Assembly: GCF_000472425.1 (NCBI RefSeq)
Contig: NZ_AXAI01000031.1
Coordinates: 1 to 64,000, forward strand
Direction of reading: 5' to 3'
DNA from: Bradyrhizobium sp. Tv2a-2
Lineage (GTDB): Bacteria > Pseudomonadota > Alphaproteobacteria > Rhizobiales > Xanthobacteraceae
Length of the DNA stretch: 64,000 bases
Made by a program: the position numbers and the translations under genes. Positions 59,101 through 64,000 of the stretch are shown one piece after another (the stretch's first letter is position 1; every line of letters starts with the position of its first letter). Below the pieces are notes generated by a model that was not told where the DNA came from, did not search any database, and saw nothing but the letters and a program-made list of their open reading frames with translations.

Positions 59101-59785
59101 GGGCCTCGAAATTCAGCAGGCCCTCAAGCTCGGCCGTCACCGGCCGCTGACCGGGGTCGATATTGACATGAAGGCGCGTGCCGCCGCTGCCGTCATTGCT
59201 CTGGCCGGAGGAGACGCGAAACGGGTAGCGCGTGCCGTCGACCGTGACCTTGCCGTCGCCATGCACCGCGCCCGCCGCCGAGCGGACGTCGCCGGAAAAG
59301 GCGATGTCGCTTAATTCCAAGGTGGAGCGGCTGGCGGCGTCGTGCAGCGCGATGCGGCCGGTCAGGTTCAGCCGGTCGATCGATAGCGAGGCCCAGTTGA
59401 ATTTGCCGCTGGAGGCTGGCCAGTCAATCCGGCCGTCGCGGTCAAGCCCAAGGTCGAGCGACAGGCCACCGATGGCGAGCTCATTGGCGCGCCATTGGCC
59501 ACGCATCAGTTCGCCCAGGCTGAACTCGACGTCGAGCTTGTCGGCGCGCACCTTGCCGAGATCGTTGGGGCCGCCGACGGTGACCGAGCCGAGCCGCAGC
59601 GTCGGCGTCGGCAACAGCCGCGCCTGCAGGTCGCCCGAAACCCTGACCGGCGCACCGATGATCTCAGTCGCTTCCGCCTCGAATTGCGGCCGGAACTGGT
59701 TCCAGTCGATATAATACGGCCCGATCAGCGCGGCGATCAGCGCAAGAATTAAGGCGATCGCCAGTCCGAGCAGCGTCGTCTGCAC
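56129..59785 (-). CDS. AsmA-family protein
   Basis: A 1218-residue envelope protein. A single N-terminal membrane anchor (LLGLAIALILALIAALIGPYYI) is followed directly by the AsmA motif DWNQFRPQFEAEATEIIGAPVRVSGDLQARLLPTPTLRLGSVTVGG. A long beta-rich periplasmic region of repeated groove-like units follows. The last 100 residues are a Pro-rich tail (PPxxP, PRPPVAPP). Large AsmA-like proteins bridge the periplasm and are implicated in lipid transport to the outer membrane. The length is typical for rhizobia. It stands alone. Confidence 0.93.
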   Translation of the reverse strand: MQTTLLGLAIALILALIAALIGPYYIDWNQFRPQFEAEATEIIGAPVRVSGDLQARLLPTPTLRLGSVTVGGPNDLGKVRADKLDVEFSLGELMRGQWRANELAIGGLSLDLGLDRDGRIDWPASSGKFNWASLSIDRLNLTGRIALHDAASRSTLELSDIAFSGDVRSAAGAVHGDGKVTVDGTRYPFRVSSGQSNDGSGGTRLHVNIDPGQRPVTAELEGLLNFEARAPRFEGTLALGLPPPPKGQPAGDRTPWKVTTKLKADHAAAQLDQIEASYGSDERALKFAGSGDVRFGAAPLLHAVLSARQLDADRLVTTDNGTDNSTEPVRLWPALRALMTDMPHPPLPVRIEASSEQIMLGGRPLQNLSAEFHGDRNSWAIDRLDLRAPGSTMVSFGAPPAGTSFSGVLDVDSADPDALMVWLRGRSDVAYRSQKPLRLHGNVTVRPDGVSVDGLKAEIEGGTVGGRIALSVPSPSSGAHLDTALQADQLDLDAAATFVRSVTGPTADWPAQAAVSLNVARARSSGQELRPLAVKFSYSPKIIALEQLNIGQGNGINVEGSGSFDRSDASGILTLRAAAPSLSQVTALVAPFAPAVAERLNAVGSPAGLARIKLALNIGKDREAADRAAARAVVDLSAPQLQGSVTLTARPQLAAVQGLDLDRLRASDVTVATELAAVRGDALLALLGLDHAVAAGEGPAQFEGSLSGKWQAPLQAAARIFGAGLDADAQGTLEPWGQQGAQDLKGSGTLRMRKANLAPLFGLKPSDSLLQNVSLSSHVALAGNRLTFEDLDGANGGSRLRGHLALTLGDQKEVQGEVGLDALDLRPAFALAIGASGHGGTEPLSAGLSKGWRGHVAFQALRGALPDNLELRPVSGVIRSDGQSITFDTLKGKIGGGDASATIDARDGAGGLAVNASVELKNVDGAALHYRNLRMPSSRVSLQMSLASQGRSVAALTGALTGNGTATLEGASIMGLDPRAFEVAIRASDAGQPTDDAKLKQLVEPVLASGALLVPTAQIPFTIRDGRLRVSATTLEGDGVRAIVSGGYDIPADQADVRATLSSTTIGSGSSQPEIQLFLAGPPGALTRSVDVTSLSSWLAVRVIDRETRRLDAIERGQLPAHETVAVPPSTAAMPMPAPQPKPPVIAPRPPVAPPVQAAPPSAPLAPSVAIPPATMSQQVPPLPPPIDVRPPPGPPPAAPRPKPRPPLVLTPPATTNQ

Positions 59786-59911
59786 GGGGTCTCCCTTGTT
59801 GGCAAAGCTCGGGTGATGGCGCGGGCGCCAGCCACCCGCCGCCTCAACCGGAACAATACCCTATATAGAGAGAAGTGTGGCGATGTCACAGCCACGAACG
59901 CCCCACCGGCC

Positions 59912-60010
59912 GTGATCCCCCGCGAAAGCGGGGCATTGAGTGGGCCGTGGCGCGAGTGTCCTACGACTAACGTCTCTAACCCTGGATCGCCCGCCTTCGC
60001 AGGCGATGAC
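59912..60010. repeat. paired-hairpin extragenic repeat
   Basis: Two hairpins: CCCCGC-GAAA-GCGGGG (59918-59933) and ATCGCC ... GGCGAT (59986-60007), separated by about 50 bases. This two-hairpin style (GAAAGCGGGG with CGCCTTCGC) is common between genes in Bradyrhizobium. It lies between the asmA-like and P450 genes. Confidence 0.6.
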
Positions 60011-60064
60011 AGGGTTGTTCGACGACGACCATGCTTTGCGGTGACTGTGGCTCCCCCAGCGCCC

Positions 60065-61297
60065 CTACCAGCTCGCCGGCAGCTCTTTCAGGCCACGCAG
60101 CACGAAGGTTGGCCGCCACTGCGGGTTGTCCGCGTCATCCAGCCGCAGGTCGGGAATGCGGCGTAACAAGGTCGCGATGGCGATTTCCGCCTCGATCCGC
60201 GCCAGCTGAGCGCCAAGACAATGGTGGATGCCGCCGCCGAAGGAGAGCGGCCGCACATTGGGCCGCCTGACGTCGAGGCTTTCGGGGTGATCGGGATAGA
60301 CCGCCGGGTCCCGATTGGCCGAGCCCAACAGGCACAGCACGCTCTCGCCTTTCGGAATTCTCTTGCCGCCGAGATCCTCAATGTCCTCCAGCGCCACGCG
60401 CCCGGTGAGTTGCACCGAGGAATCGTAGCGGAGGAATTCTTCGATCGCGTTCGGCATCAGCGACGGATCCGCCTTCAAGATCGCGAGTTGATCGGGGTTC
60501 CGGTGCAGCGCCAGCAGCCCGTTGCCGATCAGGTTGACTGTGGTCTCGTGGCCGGCGCCGAACAGCAGGATGATGTTGGCGGTCAGCTCCTCATTGGAGA
60601 GCTTGCTGCCGTCTTCTTCCGCCTGCACCAGCTGGGTGGTGAGATCCTCGCCGGGGTTCTTGCGACGCAGCTCGAACAGCTGCTCGAAATACATCTTGGC
60701 CATCGCATTGCCCATATTGGCCTGGGCAATCTCGTCCTTCGTCATCGGCACCGGATCGAGGATGCGGCCGCCGTCGCGCGAGCCCTTGTAGAACATTTCG
60801 CGATGCTCCTCGGGGATGCCGAGCATGTCGCAGATGATTGTCACCGGCAGGCGGAACGCGAAATCCTCGATCAGGTCCATATGTCGGTGATCGAAGATGG
60901 CATCGATGGTCTGGTCGACCACCTGCTGGATGCGCGGCCGCATGTCCTCGACGCGGCGCGCGGTGAACGCCTTGACCACCAGCCCGCGCAACCTCGTGTG
61001 ATCGGGCGGATCCTGCTGCAGCATCCAGTGGCTCATGCTGCGGAAGATCGGCTCCTGCATGATGTCGGGGCCGTAGCGGCGCTTGCTGCGCTCGACGAAA
61101 TCCTTGCCGAAGCGCTTGTCGCGCAGGACGAGGCTCGCCTCTGCATGGCGGCTCGCGAGGAACGCGCCGAACGCCGTGACATGCATCGGATCGGTGTCGC
61201 GCAGCCGCTCATAGGCGGGATATGGATTCTTGATGAAATCCGGCGACAGCGGGTTGAACAATGGCTCGGTGGTCAGGGTCTGCACATGCTCGTTCAT
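60065..61297 (-). CDS. cytochrome P450
   Basis: A 410-residue soluble bacterial P450. The I-helix oxygen-activation motif is LLFGAGHETT, the K-helix ExxR lies in EEFLRYDSSVQLTGR, and the haem loop FGGGIHHCLGAQLAR provides the axial Cys. WMLQQDPPDHTRLRGLVVKAFT is the C-helix region. It is CYP107/CYP109-like in motifs; the substrate is unknown. GAGGT precedes the ATG at 61297. No ferredoxin gene is adjacent. A TetR gene is divergent, and a 30-base palindrome lies between them, so it probably controls this gene. Confidence 0.95.
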   Translation of the reverse strand: MNEHVQTLTTEPLFNPLSPDFIKNPYPAYERLRDTDPMHVTAFGAFLASRHAEASLVLRDKRFGKDFVERSKRRYGPDIMQEPIFRSMSHWMLQQDPPDHTRLRGLVVKAFTARRVEDMRPRIQQVVDQTIDAIFDHRHMDLIEDFAFRLPVTIICDMLGIPEEHREMFYKGSRDGGRILDPVPMTKDEIAQANMGNAMAKMYFEQLFELRRKNPGEDLTTQLVQAEEDGSKLSNEELTANIILLFGAGHETTVNLIGNGLLALHRNPDQLAILKADPSLMPNAIEEFLRYDSSVQLTGRVALEDIEDLGGKRIPKGESVLCLLGSANRDPAVYPDHPESLDVRRPNVRPLSFGGGIHHCLGAQLARIEAEIAIATLLRRIPDLRLDDADNPQWRPTFVLRGLKELPASW

Positions 61298-61410
61298 GGT
61301 GACCTCAATTCTCGTTTGCCGCGCCAAATGAGACACATTCGGATCGCTTGGCGTTTCCTGAAACGGTATCACCGCAGCGTCGGCCGGGACAACTGATCCT
61401 GGGGGCAACC

Positions 61411-61440
61411 GCAACTCGATACACTCTTGTATTGAGTTGC
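61411..61440. promoter_or_regulatory. TetR-type operator palindrome
   Basis: GCAACTCGATACA and TGTATTGAGTTGC match as an inverted repeat in 12 of 13 positions around CTCT, with a perfect ATACA-TGTAT core. It sits between the divergent P450 and TetR genes and overlaps the region just upstream of the TetR start. Confidence 0.7.
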
Positions 61441-61461
61441 ATTCTCACCTAAAATGAAAAA

Positions 61462-62082
61462 ATGTCAAGAGTTCGCACCAGGCCGACCCGGGACGACACC
61501 TGCGAAAAGCTGTTCGAGGCGGCCGCGCGCGTCTTTGAGGAACAGGGCATTGGCGGGGCCTCGATCGAGGCCATTGCCGCCGCGGCCGGTTTTACACGCG
61601 GCGCTTTTTACTCAAACTTCACAAGCAAGGATGAACTGATCATCGCCATGCTCGAGGAGCATGTCGCACAGTCGATCCGGCGCAATCTCGAGCTGCTTGA
61701 AAAGCACAAGGACCCTGCCGATTTCATCCAGGCGCTCAAGAGCATGGACCGCACGCAGCAGGACCCACTCGGCCGCGCGCCTCTCTTGCACATGGAAATG
61801 ATCCTCTATGTGGCGCGCGCCGAAAAGCGCCGGCCGGAGCTTGCCAAGCGGCTGCGCGCGCGGCGAAAGCTCATTTCCGATATCGTCGAGACCACGATGA
61901 AAAACAGCGGCAGGGAAGCCCCGAACGCGGCCTGGACCGGGGCCATTCTGCTGGCGATGGAGGACGGCTTCCGGCTGCACCGCCTGATCGATCCGGAGAC
62001 CACGCCGGCCGACAGCTTCCTGCGCGCCATCACCGATTTGCAGCGCGCGATCGGAAACGCAGCGGGCGATTCCTGTAGCTAA
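61462..62082 (+). CDS. TetR-family transcriptional regulator
   Basis: A 206-residue regulator. The N-terminal helix-turn-helix domain is TCEKLFEAAARVFEEQGIGGASIEAIAAAAGFTRGAFYSNFTSKDELIIAML (about 13-64), the standard TetR signature. The C-terminal ligand and dimer domain (about 70-200) is helical. It starts 22 bases right of the operator-like palindrome and is divergent from the P450 gene, so it probably represses that gene and itself until an inducer, perhaps the P450 substrate, binds. The start lacks a strong ribosome site. Confidence 0.92.
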   Translation: MSRVRTRPTRDDTCEKLFEAAARVFEEQGIGGASIEAIAAAAGFTRGAFYSNFTSKDELIIAMLEEHVAQSIRRNLELLEKHKDPADFIQALKSMDRTQQDPLGRAPLLHMEMILYVARAEKRRPELAKRLRARRKLISDIVETTMKNSGREAPNAAWTGAILLAMEDGFRLHRLIDPETTPADSFLRAITDLQRAIGNAAGDSCS

Positions 62083-62113
62083 CGGCATGCGAAGGTTGCC
62101 GCTCCAGCGCCGG

Positions 62114-62413
62114 CTACCTGCCTTTCTGGATCTTCGTGATCATGAAGCCGCTGTCGCCGCTCTCGGCCTCGAACTTGACGGTGTCGCCGACCTTGACCTG
62201 CTTGAGCATCGCGCGATCCCTGACATCATAGACCAGGGTCATGTCTTCCTTGAAGCCGAGGCTCGGAGCAGGACCCTGTTTCAGCGTGATGGTCCCGCTG
62301 CTCTCATCGATCTTCTTGACCTCGCCGATAATCGTTGCGTCCTGCGCGACAGCACCACTTCCCAGCACGGCCATCAACAGCGCCCCGCCAGCCAGCCGCT
62401 TGAAAACTTTCAA
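62114..62413 (-). CDS. CusF-like periplasmic copper-binding protein
   Basis: A 99-residue protein with a signal peptide (about 1-23, ending VAQ). The mature part has the small OB-fold of CusF-like proteins: ATIIGEVKKIDESSGTITLKQGPAPSLGFKEDMTLVYDVRD, then VKVGDTVKFEAESGDSGFMITKIQ. The metal ligands of CusF (His, two Met, Trp) are only partly matched: Met residues occur but the usual His is missing. Copper binding is thus uncertain. It is convergent with the TetR gene. Confidence 0.8.
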   Translation of the reverse strand: MKVFKRLAGGALLMAVLGSGAVAQDATIIGEVKKIDESSGTITLKQGPAPSLGFKEDMTLVYDVRDRAMLKQVKVGDTVKFEAESGDSGFMITKIQKGR

Positions 62414-63024
62414 AATGGATTCCTCTTCGTCTCATCTGTCTCGTCCGATGACTCAGATAGGCTGATAGCGCTGTCGGGCATCTCGATTGCGATTCAGCTC
62501 GGCTGCGCTCATACGGACGCATCGCCATCGGTAGCGGCCGCGGCGAAACTATGGCGGTTCGGCAGAATCGGATGCTTGGTTAGTCGTTGGCTCGTTCATT
62601 GCGCACGCAGGCTGAAACAATGCGCATCTTTCATAAGCGCGGCGTATCGCTCGATCAGCTTCATCAATCAACGGACACCTGACTGCCGGTAAACAAAGAC
62701 CAGCGTTCGACCTCATGAGGCTCGGACGCCGGAACGTCAACCGGATCGCTGCATTCGCAGCGGGAGTTCAGCAAGCGCAATGTTCAACGAACTCGAAATT
62801 GTGGAACGGTGCCTGTTGATGTTTTCGAAGCCCGGACGCTGGACGCAGCGAACGGTGCGAGGGACAGGTCGGCTATGTCCGCTAAATGTCCGCCCTTCGA
62901 GGGTGAAGTGGACTTGATATGCTCAACCTGAGTTCTTCCGGGTGTGACCCAACTGAGACATTGCATTGCACGCACAGAGGCCACGCCATATGCTGACCTC
63001 GATGGAGCGATTGGGAGGCCGGGC
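62414..63024. other. intergenic region with a shared 49-base repeat
   Basis: About 610 bases without a convincing gene. A 62-codon - strand frame near 62550-62740 has no ribosome site or recognisable features. The right part holds the second copy of the 49-base repeat (62903-62951). The ribosome site of the downstream cupin gene begins near 63012. Confidence 0.5.
62903..62951. repeat. 49-base repeat shared with 52751-52799
   Basis: Identical to the stretch at 52751-52799. The sequence to its left (a TGTCCGC-rich stretch) is also similar at both sites, so the original duplicated unit may have been somewhat longer. Confidence 0.85.
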
Positions 63025-63438
63025 ATGAGGTGCCTGCGCATATATGCAACGCCTGACGGGGAGTCCCATTTTGGGGAAGTCGAGATCGCGATGACACTAA
63101 CGCGATCGTTTCCGAATGGAGCGCCTGTCGAAACTTCCGCCCACTACGAAGCCTCGCGTTCCTCTTACTACGAAGCCTCGCGGGTTCGTTTTGTTCAAAT
63201 TCCCGCAGGAGTGCGCGAAGCGAGCTTTCATAAACCACCGGGGCGGCTCCTTGCCATTTGGTTGGATGGCGAGGTCGAGTTTGAAACGAGCGACGGAGAG
63301 ATGAGACGTGTCCCCGCTGGAACGGCAGTTCTCGTCGAGGATACGCATGGGAAAGGGCATATCTCGCGCCATCCACCGGAAGGGCAAAATGTTATACAGG
63401 TTTTACTGCCGCATGGCCTTGACGCGCCCTCTGCGTAG
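63025..63438 (+). CDS. cupin-like hypothetical protein
   Basis: A 137-residue cytoplasmic protein. The region LLAIWLDGEVEFETSDGEMRRVPAGTAVLVEDTHGKGH has the strand-turn pattern of a cupin, with a late His in GKGH. I chose the ATG at 63025 because GGGAGG lies six bases upstream; a GTG at 62944 would begin inside the dispersed repeat. Residues about 40-54 contain an eight-residue duplication (YEASR twice) produced by a 24-base tandem repeat. Function is unknown. Confidence 0.8.
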   Translation: MRCLRIYATPDGESHFGEVEIAMTLTRSFPNGAPVETSAHYEASRSSYYEASRVRFVQIPAGVREASFHKPPGRLLAIWLDGEVEFETSDGEMRRVPAGTAVLVEDTHGKGHISRHPPEGQNVIQVLLPHGLDAPSA

Positions 63439-63536
63439 TCGGCTGTTGGCCCGAAGCGGCAACCGCAGAATGTCTGCTCTGCGCCGCTGGTGCGCGCCAA
63501 GCGGACGCAGCCCCGCTCTTGATTTATGAGCACACC

Positions 63537-64000
63537 CTAGTCAGCGACCTGCGCCTTGTGCAGCCTTCCTGCGACCGCGCGAACCTTGCCCGGCGAGGCC
63601 TGCCAGATTGCAATGCCCGACAGCAGGCTGACGCCGATCGCAATTGCAAACGCCAGCGTGTAGTCGCCGGTGAGATCATAGAGCGAGCCCGTCACCCACG
63701 GGCCGGCGGCGCCGCCGGCGAGCGCGACAAGCATGACGCAGCCAAAGATGCTGCCGTAATGCGGGCCCTGGAAAATCTCCAGCACCACCGCGCCCATGAT
63801 CGAGGTCAACCCATAGCCGAGCGCGCCTTGCGCGAACACCATGAGATAGACGAGCGCCAGACTCGGGGAATATTTCAATCCGATCAGCGCTGCGAAGCAG
63901 ATGGCAAAGCCGAATGAGCTGATCGCCCAGATCGCCTCGCGCCCGATGCGGTCGGAGAGATGTCCGAGCGCGATCTGTCCGGGAATGCCGAGGAGACTCA
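63537..64000 (-). CDS. MFS transporter, C-terminal part (start beyond window)
   Basis: The last 154 residues of a major facilitator, with about five helices. The inside loop IALGHLSDRIGREAIW corresponds to the motif between helices 8 and 9, then YLMVFAQGALGYGLTSIMGAVVLEIFQGPHYGSIFGCVMLVALAGGAAGPWVTGSLYDLTGDYTLAF. The sequence resembles monocarboxylate or oxalate/formate-type MFS proteins. The N-terminal half lies outside the window, so family and start are uncertain. Confidence 0.88.
   Translation of the reverse strand, partial: SLLGIPGQIALGHLSDRIGREAIWAISSFGFAICFAALIGLKYSPSLALVYLMVFAQGALGYGLTSIMGAVVLEIFQGPHYGSIFGCVMLVALAGGAAGPWVTGSLYDLTGDYTLAFAIAIGVSLLSGIAIWQASPGKVRAVAGRLHKAQVAD

Noticed and set aside
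62549..62740. 63-codon - strand frame between the CusF-like and cupin genes
   Set aside because: No ribosome site, family resemblance or operon context; Arg/Ala/Cys composition looks like chance.
1..64000. CRISPR arrays, tRNA and rRNA genes
   Set aside because: I looked for regularly spaced repeats and for tRNA-like T-arm and CCA patterns. The only match was the tmRNA acceptor piece, and no array or rRNA-like sequence was seen.

Overview
The window looks like chromosomal DNA of a Bradyrhizobium-type alphaproteobacterium. The reasons are high-GC codon use, a circularly permuted two-piece tmRNA with the alphaproteobacterial tag ANDNFAPVARAA, the neighbouring alpha-type sspB, the gene order thyA-GNAT-folA-hflK-hflC-DUF2065-Do protease, an ilvI/ilvN/ilvC region, DUF2336 and AsmA proteins, and several families of dispersed palindromic repeats. 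The species assignment is inferred from gene content, not from a search.

Layout. 1-2.9 kb: the end of an IS110-type transposase with its noncoding left end, two cupin-type genes and a frameshifted IS5-type remnant. 2.9-9.8 kb: small membrane proteins (LapA-like, HdeD-like), a GNAT, a secreted CAP protein, a Bcr/CflA-type MFS pump, PPK2 and a Nudix protein. 8.8-17.2 kb: three ABC systems, namely an NMT1/SsuA-type importer, an osmoprotectant-type importer whose permease and binding protein are fused, and an ABC-2 exporter joined to a NEW3-domain membrane-anchored protein. 17.6-21.1 kb: an orphan FlgC-like protein, a caspase-like protein, and a RiPP locus made of a radical SAM/SPASM maturase with a Gly/Arg/Phe-rich precursor. 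21.3-25.5 kb: an atypical SDR, a LuxR protein with a degenerate receiver, a rhodanese, a broken SDR and a membrane class III cyclase. 25.9-32.4 kb: branched-chain amino acid genes (ilvC, ilvN, threonine dehydratase, ilvI) behind a leader peptide and attenuator. 32.6-41.4 kb: miaA and serB head to head, then the Do-hflCK-folA-thyA cluster. 41.5-44.8 kb: tctAB and a split chromate transporter. 44.95-48.9 kb: ssrA, sspB, fumC and small genes. 49.2-51.3 kb: feoAB. 51.35-54.4 kb: an accessory island of broken genes between two copies of a ~264-bp direct repeat carrying IS5 debris, followed by two unknown genes. 54.4-64 kb: DUF2336, AsmA, a P450 with a divergent TetR and a 30-bp operator-like palindrome, a CusF-like protein, a cupin, and the end of an MFS gene.

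Working together. IlvI/IlvN, IlvC and the threonine dehydratase form most of the isoleucine/valine pathway, and their transcription is probably controlled by ribosome stalling on a Leu-Leu-Ile-Ile-Val-Val-Val run. ssrA makes the degradation tag, and the adjacent sspB encodes the adaptor that delivers tagged proteins to ClpXP. HflK/HflC and the Do protease are envelope quality-control factors. ThyA and DHFR are coupled in folate metabolism.

The most interesting locus is the RiPP pair at 19.5-21.1 kb. The precursor carries five Phe-X-Arg triplets, which fits cyclophane (triceptide) chemistry of the GrrM/OscB kind.
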